Shown here: positions 14,077 to 27,424 of the stretch, piece by piece
How the letters are laid out: each line of letters starts with the position of its first letter
Position numbering within the stretch: position 1 is the stretch's first letter
Source of the DNA: Eleginops maclovinus
Taxonomy: Eukaryota > Chordata > Actinopteri > Perciformes > Eleginopidae
Length of the DNA: 64,000 nt
Reading direction: 5' to 3'
Assembly: GCF_036324505.1 (NCBI RefSeq)
Contig: NC_086363.1
Span: 13,840,653 to 13,904,652 of the forward strand
The notes under the pieces: generated by a model
Databases searched by the model: none
Seen by the model: only the letters and a program-made list of their open reading frames with translations
What the model was told of the DNA's origin: nothing
Translations under genes and position numbers: made by a program

Positions 14077-14172
14077 GTGTGTGTGTGTGTGTGTGTGTGT
14101 GCGTGCGTGAGTGTGTGCGTGCATGCGTGCGTGTGTGGGTGTGGGTGTGTGCGTGCGTGTGTGTGTGTGTGT
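14077..14172. repeat. Compound (GT)n/(GC,GA) microsatellite
   Basis: A GT tract is interrupted in the middle by GCGTGCGTGAG, GCATGCGTGC and GGGTGTGGGTG units, then returns to pure GT. The interruptions suggest an older, partly stabilised array. It lies in plcb1 intron 1, about 290 bp upstream of exon 2 in transcription order. Confidence 0.95.
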
Positions 14173-16204
14173 CCCCACATGTGTGAGCTGCAGGTTGTTT
14201 CGCAGCAGATTTTTCCATTTCTTCCTTCTTGTAACAGACAAATGCGTTCCCCCAGTTGCCACATGCAGACAGTTTCAAGTCTCACACACACATAAACACA
14301 CAATTTGACCCTGAGGCATACATGGCAACACCAGATATTATTGGATGCTTCTATAAAAAGAAAAGAGCCTTAGTTTTTTTTTAACTGTGTCCACAGTGGC
14401 TGTGGTTCAGCACAACAGTAGCATATTGTCCTCCTCAATCAGCCATGGCAGCGAGATCACAGAGATGGAAACGGCATTTGCTGCACAGAGCAAGAACATC
14501 TTCAAAGTGTCTTCATGAGGCTTCTAATGATGTCCCTAACACAGCGTTGGGAGACATGGCTAATGGTCTGCATCTGTTATACGCTTGTCATATTTTGGTG
14601 CGACCCTATGTGACTCGCAGTGTTGGATATCATGAAAGGGTTGAGCTAGCAGACCGCAGAGGGGTCTGTGTTGAAGTGTTGCCAACTAGTAGTTCTCTAA
14701 AATCATTCCATACAGTCTAAATGAGACAATCACAGTTAATGGAACCTGGCACACCTGTTCCTTAATGGGCCAAAACTGAAAGCCAGCCCTTTATGAACCC
14801 TTGGGAGAAATTGAAAAAGGGAGAAAAAAAAGGGAAAGTAAACAGGGGACTTGTTCAAGGCTGGAAATGGTGAGCTGCCGCATCAGAGACTTTAGCGACA
14901 GTGACGCTTGCTATGGCAACCAATCATTCCCGTGAAATCTATTAGGGACTCTAGAGGAATCGTTTTGGCTCCGTTCACATGATTGCACAATCTTTGCAGG
15001 CTTGATTGAACGACAAAAGACACAGCTCATAACGCCAAACGCATGCAACATACTCGCACCCGGGACTTACGGCCCGAGGCCAGGAAAAAGCCGCATGTTC
15101 GCACTTCTTTGATATAGCATGTTATACCAACTGCAACCCCATGTCTCTGATCTCCAATCGAGATACATCCGTAATCAAATTCCTTCAACCAGAAATGTCC
15201 CCATCCACTCTGAGAAAACTTCACAAAACAACGAGTTGGATTATTCATTTTACTGTCCAGTGGCAAAATATTTCCAGTAAGTCAAGTATTCTCTCAGAGG
15301 GGTAGATGTGGCAAATGATAGATTGTCTGTGGTGTCGAAGAGAAAAAACCGAAGTAACTTGAGAGAAACGGGAATCTGCCTAATGATGTGAGAGAAGTCA
15401 TTTTCCCCATTTTCTTTCTTAATGTCCTGGCTCTCCATGGCCACCACCACAAACACATTAAGCCATTAAGGACTCTTAGCAAAGATTTTCTCATGGATCT
15501 GCACCGTTACAAAAAAACACATGTACTTATAGCATTGTGGATTACAGCTGGGAAGTGATTTGCTTAGATCACTACCTACAGAGTGGTGCTGCCTGTGCTT
15601 TTTATTGTCACTCGGCTGTTCAGAGGATTTGTCATTAATGGGGAGACATTAGGCGGCAGAGGCCCTGCTTTTTGCTGAATTAAGATGAGATTAGTGGATA
15701 AGTTGCGAAAGTGCAAACACCTTGAGGGAATCGTTCCTAGGCAGGAGACGCTGAATATTTTTTAAGTGAAGGCTTTGTACCATTAGCTATCACCTGAGGG
15801 GGTGTGTTAGAGAGACACACATTTCTGTTTTGAATGCTAATGACATATTCTACTACGCTAAAGGGATTCATGCTCCCATGTGGAGCCCAATGACATCTTA
15901 TTCAACACGTACCAGACCAGAAATAGCCTGAAAGTGATCTTATTTACAGTGTCTGTTTACATGAAGCCAGCATCATATTCTCAGTCACTCTCAGTTGTCT
16001 TTAGGATGCTTGGGCTACAAAATTAATCTAAATGTTACAATTCACAATAAGCCCAATATTTGAAATATATGAAGCATTATTCTGGGATCTGCAGAAATGT
16101 CCCGCCATACAAACAATATTTACCGGACTTAATAAGTCAGTCATGTTTCTTACACATCCTCTTAAAACAATCACACCATGAGCATTTTAATACATTTTGT
16201 TTTG

Positions 16205-16305
16205 AATAATGCTTCAAAAATTATTTCCCTCTAATATCTGAAATCATAATCGGATTGCATCTGTCAAAAATAATCACAATTAGTTATTTTGTGCAACCCT
16301 ATAGG
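16205..16305. repeat. Possible end of an old teleost DNA-element repeat
   Basis: The stretch ATAATCGGATTGCATC..GTCAAAAATAATCAC..ATTAGTTATTTTGTGCAACCCTAT resembles the terminal part of a common fish repeat whose ends read as variants of 'AATCGCAATTAG..TCAAATCGTGCAGCCCTA'. Only one end is visible; the opposite terminus was not found nearby. The call is from memory of the family pattern. Confidence 0.35.
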
Positions 16306-18389
16306 ATGCTTGTTTATTTTATACTTTATATAAAGCAGCCCCATGACACCTATTGCAGCTGAATGTGCCATTTGAATGACAACCCTGGCAGTGTTTTTAA
16401 ACCACCAGCGGGTATTTCACCGGCCACAGCAGCCACCAGCTGTCTGCAAGTGGCAGCAACAGAAATACAAAGTGTGTATGTGCACGTAGACCTGTGTGAG
16501 GGAGGCTTGGGGAGTTCTGGGACTTTGAGTATTGCACAAACTTTTCAAGAGGTTGTCTGATTGCTCTACGATTCCTTTTCAACAGTCATCAACCAGGCAG
16601 TGTGTGTGCTGAAGCGTGCAGCTTCTAGAAACTGCTGCTGTTTGATACTGTACAGTATGCCATCCCTACACTGTAAACAAAACTTAACACATTATCTGCC
16701 TCCACAGAATGTTCACCAGCGAGACTGTAAAAATATCCCTTCTGCTTATCCACATTAAAATATTGGAATGGCTTGTACAATTTCCTGTAGAGAGTGGGAG
16801 CCCAACATCCAACGCCAAGATAAGAAAATGATTTTATTCAATCCTTTTTCCCTGACAATGTATTATGGCTTTATCTCGCTCTGTCTGCCTCGGTTCTCCT
16901 CTGTGATTCTTTCCCTGAAATGACACGTAGAGGAAAGAGGAAGGAAAGCGTGCATGGGAAATGGACCAGGGAGGCTATCTGTGCATACGTCTCTGTTCCA
17001 GGGTGTGTGTTTTCACAGGAAAGGCCTGGTGGGCATTTGGTTCTGGAGATAGGCCCACATACAAATGACAATACACAAGCACGGCTGTTAGGGGAAACTG
17101 ATTCGCACCTCACACACACCCTCCTCTCACAAGAACTGAACGGATGAGCGCTCAATGGTCATTTACAAGTTAAGGAAAGAGTCCAGTTTTCTTATCTGTG
17201 TGCAAGATTGATGATTGACAGAGTGGTAGGTTCGAAAGAGTGCATAATCTCCTCTTTGCCATCTGTACTGGACACATTCACACTCTTATAACACTAAGTA
17301 ATGCCATCTGTGCTGTGCTTGACTCACCTGAGATCAGTGAATATGATTATTTCACTTTCATAATGTCATATTACAAAATGTCCTACAAGTGCACAGTTTA
17401 TCACCAACCGACTGAAGGCCAATGCTCAGATTCAATGTGATTTTAATGCAGCTTGAATATTATTTTATTATACAGCAGACAATGCCTGTATAGTTAACTC
17501 ACTGAGATGGAAAAGAGCAACCTGTTTCGTAGAATGAAAGTAATCATGACTGTGAACATATTCAAATGATCATACAGTAAAGATGCAGTAGGGTTGGGAG
17601 AAACCAGAGGAATGTGTGCAGCTATTCAAATTAGATGGGCTACTCGAAACACATAAAACAGAAAGTGTCTTTCACAATACAGAAAGCTATTATAGTGACA
17701 GTATACAAGGGGGGAAATAACATACAATAAGGTTACTCAGTTGAAATTCAAATTTAAGTGCAATGGCTATAGGGTTGTTCACTACAGAGGATTATTACTG
17801 GATGTTGTTGTTTGTGGAAGGTGCATTGCGCTAAAACGGGCAGTTAGAAGGCTACTACTCATGTTTTCTCCAGCCACTCAACAGAAACATGCAATCAATT
17901 TTAATCAAGGTCATTTCACTATGGCTAAACAGACAGCAGTCCGGACAAATGACAGCAAAATAAAAACAAACACGATCGTAATTCCACTGTTGGGTACGCT
18001 ACGATTTTTGCACTAATTAATTGTAGTTAATTGATAAAAACGTTTCCTACGAAAGGGGAGGGGCGAGAAATATTTCATTTAATGAGCAGGGCACACATTC
18101 TCACACAGCACCACTGTCATACGAGCGCCCACTCACGCACGCGTAAAGACACACATTGGGAAATGTAAACAGAGCGCGTGTCACTCAGTATATCTGCTGC
18201 ATTTCTATATAATCAGCAAGCCACATACAGGCAGTGCGTGTTTAGACATTCAAATCAGTTGCATGAGTATCCTATAGATTGTGTAATACATCCCAGTGCT
18301 AAATGCATGCAAATAAAGCGTGCAGAAAACATCCACCAGTGAAAAAAATAATAAAAAAGAAACTGCCGGTCTATGCCGACATTACTTAC

Positions 18390-18488
18390 ATCATCCCATT
18401 TCATAAATTTGGTGCCCCTTCTTAGGCTCTCGGGCACGGATACTGGCTTGAGCTGCAGCGCGTGGACTCCAGGCTGTGCCCCTGCCAT
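18390..18488 (-). CDS. plcb1: plcb1 coding exon 1 (phospholipase C beta 1, N-terminus)
   Basis: This exon encodes the first 33 residues of phosphatidylinositol-4,5-bisphosphate phosphodiesterase beta-1, the Gq-activated enzyme that cleaves PIP2 to IP3 and diacylglycerol at the inner plasma membrane. The peptide starts [16 protein letters not shown] and continues through [11 protein letters not shown], nearly the same as the vertebrate PLCB1 N-terminus as I know it. It is the lead-in to the PH domain. The exon ends in phase 0 at GATGAT, followed by a consensus GTAAGT donor (18,384-18,389 on the plus strand). The start is the first ATG of the block, with T at -3 and G at +4, so context is moderate; the choice rests on protein identity. 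Exon 2 lies 4.6 kb further left and a CpG-rich block lies just upstream. Only about 59 of roughly 1,200 residues fall in this window, so the catalytic X/Y, C2 and C-terminal domains are outside it. Confidence 0.96.
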
Positions 18489-18599
18489 TGACTCATCTAC
18501 TCTTTTCGACGCACGGCAAGGGTTAGAAATGTATCACTTCACTCTCTTCTACTTCTTATTTCTCTTTCTGTCCTTGTGCAATCTGCCTAAAATCAGTCT

Positions 18600-18900
18600 G
18601 ACGGAAGCCCACTATTCTGCCAGTATGTCATGCCCGCATTGACGGCGGCGGTGGCGCGTCTCGGCTTTGGAGAGCTCTGGAGGCGGACGCAGGCGCAGCA
18701 GACCGGGAGCCACTAACTGACTGACTGAGCGACATGCAGCTAAAGCGTAGAGGAGAAGAGGAAGAGAGAGAGAGAGAGAGGGGGGATCTGAATGAGTTAC
18801 GCGTCTGGGTCTAAATTGTACAAGTCGATGCAGGGGACTGGATCGATGCGCGAAGTGATCTAGCGCCGCCGTGCGTCCGAGGCAACATGAGAGGAGGTTG
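18600..18900 (-). promoter_or_regulatory. plcb1: CpG-rich promoter and 5'UTR region of plcb1
   Basis: This block is much richer in G+C and CpG than its surroundings, with clusters such as GGCGGCGGTGGCGCG near 18,641 and GCGCCGCCGTGCG near 18,862. It sits 110-410 bp upstream of the plcb1 start codon. A purine run at about 18,750-18,786, including (GA)n, would read as a CT-rich tract in the plcb1 mRNA or core promoter. No TATA box is evident. A CpG-island, TATA-less promoter is usual for broadly expressed PLC beta genes. The transcription start site cannot be fixed from sequence alone, and a 5'UTR intron cannot be excluded. Confidence 0.6.
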
Positions 18901-21900
18901 ACTCTATTGGAACAGATGAGAAGCTAACGGGTGTGGAGGGAAAATATACTCAAAGCAGCTACACACGTGTGTTGTGGAATATTATTTATATATATTATTA
19001 ATATACTTTTTTTCCTTGGAAGATATAACAATAGCATTTTGCATTTGGGGGCTGTAAGTGAAATGCTACAATTCTGCCCTTATATATTTCAATTATAATA
19101 AACACTGAAGATTAGATCGATAATATTTGATCACAGTTTGTCTTATTAGTGCCATTAGCCACAAGATGTTAAGGTACATTCTGTTTTTTTTTTCTCAGAC
19201 ATTTTCAGGCCAAACAATTGACTCAAAATAAAATATAAAGATGTTAGTCAGCCAACTCAAGAGAACTTCCACATATAGCATTTTAGAAAAGTAAAGGTGG
19301 ATGCCCACTAGAGATGGGCTAGAGCTCTAAAGAAGGCTATCATGCAGGGAGTCGAAATGTGAATAAAATATAATGTAATGGAACAATGAAAAAACACAAG
19401 CAAGTCCAACATTTATTTCTGTTGTGTGGACCTATGGGGGCATTAAGTCAGAAACCAAAAACATTCTTCACCCCTCTGCATTTAAAAGAAAAGTGATATT
19501 AACCCCTGCTCAATGGTTATTGTCAAATTACGTTTTATAATATTCTCTCCTTTAGTTTAGCATAAATGTTTTCGAAGAGGTCAGACTGATTGATTTCAAA
19601 TAGCAACCCCCTAACTATCACTGAACTACTCTCTATGGTCCTAGCTTGATGTTAATATAATCTATCCTCATTAGAAGGCAAGTAAGATCTAATATATTCA
19701 TAACTGTATTGGGTAACAGAAGCAACTTTAATTTAAGAATTCAGTCCCCACCCATCAGTTCAAATGGACACTCATTTCTGTTTCAGAATGTGCCCACACA
19801 TGGCTGTGGGGACTTCTCCATGACTAAACTTCTTCAAAGTTCCATGAGTCAAGAGCGTGTCACCATCTCAGGACTTTTTTTGATTTCACTTTCTTATTAA
19901 ATAAAACATAGAGCCCTTCTGGGCTTTATTCTGCCCACATTGTTTATTTTCTGCCATTTCCAAAAAGGGACAACACACTACTGGAGTTCTCTGAGCATTT
20001 TCCCCCTGGTTTCTCTCTGTGGTCAATCCCTGGCCAGCCCTGACCATCAGACATGTCAAAGTAGTCAAACCAGTCAAAGTCTGACTGGCACTTTTCATGT
20101 CAGTCGTAATAGTAGTTTGTTTGAGTTTGCCTCCCGTCATTAATGATTGATTAACAGTGACAGTTTGGGGACCATGCCCTCAATGGGAGTCATAGTCTGG
20201 TGACAGCTCCAGAAAGTCAGAGGGACACAAGTGTGTGGGAAGTGTGTGTGTGAAAAAAGATACAATGGCATTGGAGGAAAACATTATTATTTTAAAAAAC
20301 AACATTTTCTGACAACAGAATTTAAAAGTAGAAGCATAGTTTCAGTAAAAACAACAAAAGCACAAATGACTGTCATTCCAATGCAGGAGACTAATGTTTT
20401 TATGCAGCAAAGGAGTCACTGTTATCCTCCATGCCTCAGACTTTGCTATCAGTCATCCGTCTTCTTATCAGCCCTTAGCTTCAAACTAACTCCAAACTCA
20501 GTCACAGCACTCACGCATGAGAGACAAAAGCCTACACTAAGGACAAATAATGGCATTTCGGATATATACAAAGTACGTAGACCACAAATTTCCTTCTTTC
20601 AGAGAATCACTGAGCCTTCAGAATGAAGTTATCCAAGTTCTATGTTATTTTCCTTTTGTTAAAATAAATAAGAAGTAAATGTTTAGCCGGAAATTGAATC
20701 AGTGGTGAGCCAGGAAGATTTGAGGCAGAGATTAGAATTAAGCTCACGTTTATAAATATGAAGTGCTGGAGACCCAAAATCATTGTTTGAGTAGTATGAT
20801 TTTTGGGTAAGTGACAGTTACATTGTAGTTGGTGAAAGATATCAATCTAATTGTTCCCCTCTGGAGGCTGCGGTGAAGATTGTTTTAATTTCCTAAAGAA
20901 TAGCTCCTTCTTAGACTGACTTCCTCTAGGTTAGGGGGACAAAGGGCAAAGATAAGCCTCCGAATATATTTGTGCCTCTAATGTATATTCCCAGGAATCA
21001 ACCTAAATTCCAATGCTAAAAACTACCCTACTCCAGGTTGGCTTTGTGTAGTTAGTGATTATTTACTCCACACTACTGTATATATTTCCTCTAAAAAAGG
21101 TCCCTTGGCTGTTATGGAATGGGTAGGGGCTTCGCCTTTCTGGAAAAAGAAGTAAAGATGGGTATTTATGTGTAATGTATTTGACTTTCACACACAAATA
21201 CATTTTTTTTAGGCAGGTGATGCATTGGACAGTAGCAGATCTCATGATTTTCTATATTCAGGAGTGAATAAAAGTGTGGTCTTCTTGTTCAAGGTCAAAA
21301 AACGTCCATTTAGATAGAAGGATCATTAGTAGGCATGGACCATAAGATTATATCCTCTCATGTCCAGGCCAAAATAACTGTGTTTTACAACAAGATCTTG
21401 ATGATAAAGTCAAATATAATATGCTTAAAACCATTAAAATGGCACTAACTGGAACCACGTTACCTTAAATATTGTTAAGAAATACATTGTTTTTATAGAA
21501 TCACAGATAAGACGCACAATTTTTTTTTAAATGTGCCTGTTTTCTGATTCTGATCTTTCTAACATGTTAATTCCTGGATCTTCTTTCTGTCTACAGGCTC
21601 TTGTATTTACTTCTATAGTATGTAGTGAGCTATAGAGATTTTTCATGTTACTGGTAAGAAAATTCACAATTATCCAAATAATGGAAAGTCCACTGGATCA
21701 ACTCACTGTGAGTGTTTGATTTTAACAAGACAAAGTCTAATCGTGTCCTATGACTCCTATCCCTAATCACTGGTTGGCTGGCTAGTTGCTGATGAAGCAC
21801 TGTCATCTTTTTTGTATTCAAGACATGACCCAGTGCTCTGCTGCATTCAAGAGCCGTTCAACATGCTGCACTGACCTTGCTGTTGACCCTCAGCCATTAA

Positions 21901-24591
21901 AGATTGCAGAGCGAGCCCTATATACAATAAAAACCTACACACACTACCCCTCAACAGGCCTTTACCCTGGTTTTGGTGCAGAGGTGAGATGGGTGATTTT
22001 CTTCATATGCAGTGACAAGAGAGAATGAACAGCAGTGCAGCAGTGTGTCTCTGTTCTTCAGGCACCTGATGAGGAACAGGTGTTATCAAATGAGTGCCTG
22101 CTGGAGCTTTCATTATCAATATCAACTCAAGATCTCTCATAAGCTGCACACTCAGCATACCATTAACCGTGATGAATTATGGGCCAAAGCCCAATGCATC
22201 GAGCCTGCCAAGTGTCACCGTTTGTTTTGCTGGCTTATTCTGCTTTCGATGCCAAGACCGGCCTAATGTTTACAGGGTAAATCAATGAAAAACCCTTTTG
22301 ACTAAACGTCTGTTTATGAAATAACTAGCCCTCTATTATTAATAATCATAGCTCAAAATTAAAATGCACGGCACAGCTCTATGTGAGAACAATGCAGTGA
22401 TGTTTTTGCCAGGAATCCTCCTGGGTCTGACAGGATGCAAAATAATTATTCTCAATCGACTACACAGTCAGACCAGTTGGAGATGATTACCACATGTTAA
22501 TCATGATTTGGAATTAGTTATCTTGCACTTCTGATGTAAGGAATAGCATAGAGGAAAAAGGCTTTTTAAATTGATAACTGCATTGTCCTGTCTCTGACCC
22601 CAACAGTACCATGCGGTAAAGAGGGAGAGCATCAGCAGCATCTTATGGAGGTCTGCTGCCACTGCACCATGGTATTTCATAGGATGAGTGAAATGACTGA
22701 ATGGAGTTGTGAAATAATTGCAAAGCATTCCTGCATAACAGCTTTATACAGTGTATAGGAGGTAGTGCCCTCCAAATTGCATGTATTTCAAGAACTAAAA
22801 TAATTGTCTATAATACAGTAAACAGCCTTAAAGCATGGCATATGAACTTTGTTTGAAAAAAGAGTGCAATGTTAATATTTAAACCTGAATAATTAAAATC
22901 ATCTTTTGTGGTTTATTGTCATGATGTGCATTGTAAATGTATAGTAGGAACAACTTCCATCATGGAAAAAACTGTGACACAGACACTAAGGCACTGGGAT
23001 CATATGGTTAAAATTACATTGTGATATTATTGTATTTAGGGAAAACAAAATGTTATGGAAAATCAGTTAAACGTTTGTATTAAAACATTGGCTATTTTAT
23101 ACAATAAATAAGAGACAAATCAGCTTGCTTCGTCAGATTAGTGCAAAAAGGAAGTCTTGCTTACCGTTATTGTCATAATCGATCCTTCCATATTTATAAT
23201 TATCACTAAAGACACAGTACTGAATTACAATCAAAAGATTTTTTCAAAGCAGAGCCATAAAATGTATACCTTTCTAAATGAATTCATCAATAATTTAAGG
23301 ATGAATTAAGCTGTATGTGACAGTTTTACTGTAAATGTGTCAGAAGGCTTTATATGCAATTAGTTTGATAAACATTGGACTCACTTTAAATGTTGTTAAA
23401 TGTCAGTAGAGAATCTATAATCCCAGATGCTGCAACATTCACATTTAAGTGGTTATAATGTAGCTATAATTAAAAGGTTGTATTGGTCCAAATGTAATTG
23501 TTTCCTGTGTGGCTTCTGGTGTGGTTTGAAAGACCCGACACGGAAACGGCCCACTGCAAACTCTCGTATAACAATCACTTGGACAGGAAGTGTCTGCAGT
23601 CGCTGTTTGGCGTCCTGAGCTGGGAGCGTGTGGCACAATCAAAACCCTCCTATGTGTTAATGTGTGAAAACTCAACAAACTGTATGCTTGGCACCAACTA
23701 CAGGGATTAAGTCCAATAAAGAGCAGTGATTTCAACCATTTCTCTTATCCACCTGTGCAAGGGAAAACCCTCAGTAATTCATGGGCATCCCTGCTAATTA
23801 TGTGACTATAGTCTATTTACTTCTGTATTATGAAACCATCAGCCTTGGGATTCTAAATGGGTTCAGTTCAAAGAGTTCCTCCACCACTCATACTTATAAA
23901 ATAGTGAGTAAGTACTGGCAGGCCCAACTACTACTTAGTGAATACGAGCGCTTCAAAGACCCGAGGGATGTGGTTTCTGGCCTATAAAAAGACCAAAGCC
24001 ATTCAGGGACTTTCAAGGCTTTCTGAGGGACAATGCATCAGGTTCACCAACAGAGAGTGCTGTGGCATAACTTTACGTTTCCCTAGTGGCTGTCCTCTGC
24101 TTACGATTAAGAATAATCCTTCTCTCAAGGTTCAGGAACTTCATTGTCCATTCAATCCAAATTCCTGGTAACTAACATAACACGGAACATGTGCAGTGTA
24201 AAACGATATGTTAAAAACTTAACAGCTTGCAGAGGGGGCCCAGGGCCTGTGGTTCAGGTCAAATTATGAGTTTAAAGCAAAATGCTGAAGCTCTTTTGCT
24301 CCCCAGGCTGACTCTACTGACACAAAAATGTGTTTCTTTGACATTATTCACACCTGGAGAGTTGCACCGACCTTGTGGGCGAGACAGCGTAGGCTTTAAT
24401 ATGTCTCATTCCTCCCTCTGTTTCTGTGTGTAACCAAACACTTCTACTACTTCTATTGTCTTATCTGAGATTGAGGGGAAGAAAAAAAACTGGCAGGTGT
24501 TCTTCCCCTCGGGTTACAGACTTCAGAAATGAGTAAAATAGAGGGTGGGAGTTGGAATGAAAGGGAACACGCATGCATGCATGTATACAGC

Positions 24592-24657
<66 letters not shown>

Positions 24658-27336
24658 CACACACACACACACACATGCACAAGCATATACTTTGACACAC
24701 ATGTCTGAGTGTGTTGCAAGATCACACGGCCAGTGCTGTTACATGCAGTGTAAACATGTCTGAGGGTGTGTATTAAATACTCATTACAGAGGACTGGGTA
24801 AGCTCTGGGAGAGACTGGGAGAGAAAACAAACAAACCCCACAGGGTGGCTGAGAGGGGTGGTGAGGGGCCGAGGGAGGCCTCTCCCAGTGTAATTCAAGT
24901 TCAATAACTGACCCTTAACCTCACTCTAACTCAGGTTACACAGTTCTTAGAGGCGTAGTTACCTCACAGCTGTGGATACTATACACCTCTACAGAAGCTT
25001 CACACACACACACACACTTTACACACGGTACCAAAAACAAAAAAAGGTCAGTTGGTAATGTCAACAATCAATTAAGTATTCTTGAATATCAAATGGCAGC
25101 ATGGATGACAGGTTCCCGATGCGTGCACCTTTTGGTATGATGTAAAGAAACTGAGGACCACACAGAGCCCTTTCACAGCCAGGAAGTAGAAGACATCATT
25201 CACCTGCGGAGCAGCAGCTGGGCCAGTTTCACTCTGTCAGAAAGAACTCATTACCTGCATGTCAAAATGATCAGAGAAGCAAAACACAGCCACTTCAAAC
25301 CAATGACAGACACTAGTGATCGTTCAGTTAACGCCTATGTAGACACAGAGTATCCAGATGACACATCAGCGTTTCACTCAAATGTCTGATGGTGTCAACG
25401 ATCCCTTTGAGTTTGGCTCAAAACGTTAAAAGTCAAAGCAGTGGTGCAGGAATTAGTCCTAAACCCGGAAGAAAAGTTAGCATTTAAGTAATTCCAGGAT
25501 CCTTTGCTTGAAGGAAAACATTTTTGTTTTTTGGTTAGATGCCTGAAATAAGTCTGATTTAAACGTTTTCGTTATATGTCATAAAGTATATCAGTAAGTA
25601 CCCGTCTTGTGAATAGCTGAAACTTTTACATGTCATAAAAAAGGCAGTTGCTAACACTTGACTAAATAAGACAACTAAACGTCATTACGCCCAACACAAG
25701 TCCACCTTTGTCTTAGCGGTGCGACTGTGATGCAGTTTGTTAATAGCATTTTGTTAGCTTTTTATTTCTGGCCATGGCAATTACACTTCAGCTATTACAG
25801 AAGTGGTGTTAATAAGTGAATAGTATCCTGCTGAACAACATGTGTAAGTATCATTAATGTTTGTTTCTCACTCATCTTATTTTCTGCAATATCCCCCCAA
25901 AATAGTAATACAATATAATAATACAAATGTGTAGACTTCTTGTTGATGTAGCTCTTGGGTTGCTAACTTCCGGTTCGCCCTACAAAAATACGTCACCACT
26001 CTATGGAGAGGAAATAGGAATTGCATATTGCGTATTTTGGTCTTACATTGTTTATGTTTTGGTGGTAGGATAGCCACACTGTTGGGTATGAGGTTGGCAT
26101 GGTAGCAGTTGTCTTGTTGTTTTATTGCTTGTAGGCAATGAAAACTAAATACTAAATCACTGTAGTTATCATACAATTTTCAGACGTTATTAAATTCCTG
26201 GTTTTGAGTTAAACCTCTTTTTGTTCTTTGTTTGAATTAATATTTACTTAAATATATCCATCCCCACACATGAATCCAGATTTTTTTTTTTGCAACATCC
26301 AGATGAGGCCAGTGGAAGGGTTGCAGATGCCACGGTTGTAGCCGCAACCTAAAAATGGTTCACATCCCATGCTGTGTTAGCATAACCACGGTCACATGTT
26401 TGAGGGAGAGACTGAAGTAGTGGGGGGAAAAGAAAGAGAGCAGTATCTACTGGAATCTACTCTTTCCATTGCAGTTCTGAACAATCACAACACATGAGAA
26501 ACAAGTTCAAAATGCCTGGACGAAATCAATTGCCATTCCCATTGAACAATTCCCTCCTGTTTGGAAATCATTTTAAGTAGGAGAACACAAGAGAGATCTG
26601 TGCCTCCAGGCATCTTTCACTCCTATTGTGAGTGCAACAGTAGATGGGGCTACAGGTCTGTAACACTACAACAGGGGGAAGAAACTATAAAACCCAATCT
26701 TTCTTGTCTTTTTTCAGTATTTTTTTCCCCTTTCACCAGGTCCCTGTGGACTCAATATTTATGGATTGGTAAAACCAACATGGAACAGGGAGTTGACCAA
26801 CATATCAAGTGTCAAGGTCCTGTCAGAAAGGCCCTAAATTTGCATCATTACAGCTCATCCTCTGGGGAGATGTCTGGGATAATTCAAACTATCTGCACAG
26901 CTGGGAGAGAGAAATGGACTCTCTTGAGGAGAGAAATAAATGAAGAGAAACAGGTTTTATGTCTTTTCAGCCATTTATTGTTTTCAGAGTCATAGCATGG
27001 CATTCCCCCTGATCATCTTTAAGACACATAAAGTCCAATTGTCAAGTCAAAACTGACATCTCTGACAAAGCAAAAGGCATCATTGTGTCAAAAAGAGAAC
27101 CAGGATTTATCAGAGCCCTCCCACTGTGACTTTACCATTAAGTGGGTTTGTTATGAGTAGATCTGCCAATCATCAATGCACAAAGGGTCTATTGTCCATG
27201 GCCCGCTATGGCACAGATCCAGAGAGGGCGTAAAACTCTTGTCTGCTCTGATAGCGATCTGTAGCTAAAGCCCTTCTCCCAATCCCTACACAGAGCCAGT
27301 ACCCGGTGCTGACTAAGCCTAGTCCGCACTAAGATG
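18901..27336. other. Intergenic, between plcb1 and bmp2b, left part
   Basis: No gene is recognised. The region is AT-rich from 18,950 to 23,500. It contains a CA microsatellite at 24,593-24,680 and a shorter (CA)n at about 25,002-25,018. A block at about 22,090-22,210 has dense homeodomain/Sox-like words (CATTATCAAT, GATGAATTATGGGCC) and could be a conserved enhancer, which sequence alone cannot decide. Open frames here are short, or longer (up to 144 codons at 26,561-26,995) but with no recognisable protein content. Confidence 0.7.
24593..24680. repeat. (CA)n microsatellite
   Basis: Pure CA from 24,593 to about 24,655, then interrupted by ATGC with a further CA block to about 24,680. GCATGCATGCATG lies just upstream. 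The position is intergenic. Confidence 0.96.
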
Positions 27337-27424
27337 CTGATCTAAGGTCAGTTGTGTGCCCCACAAATGGTTTTAAATGGAGGATTAAGAGGAGGTAAGC
27401 TGGTCATAGGTCTGTGCCTAAGGC
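27337..27424 (+). repeat. SINE-like repeat copy A
   Basis: The 16-mer CTGATCTAAGGTCAGT at 27,337-27,352 is identical to 55,249-55,264. In both places a second related box follows: here CTGGTCATAG at 27,400, there CTGATCCTAG at 55,321, at spacings of 63 and 72 bp. Paired 'CTGATCTAGGATCAG ... CTGATCCTAGATCAG/TCTGTGCC' boxes are a familiar signature of old interspersed repeats in fish. Boundaries are not visible, so the coordinates cover only the supported core. Confidence 0.5.

Larger units (their letters stand above)
13784..18389 (-). other. plcb1: plcb1 intron 1 (4.6 kb)
   Basis: This intron is bounded by the exon 1 GTAAGT donor and the exon 2 CAG acceptor. It holds a compound GT microsatellite (14,077-14,172) and a probable degraded interspersed repeat near 16.2 kb. 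I see no further exon. Open frames inside it lack recognisable protein content. Confidence 0.85.

Noticed and set aside
26561..26995. 144-codon open frame on the plus strand
   Set aside because: No recognisable domain, signal peptide, splice context or composition typical of protein. Open frames of this length are expected by chance in tens of kilobases on six frames.
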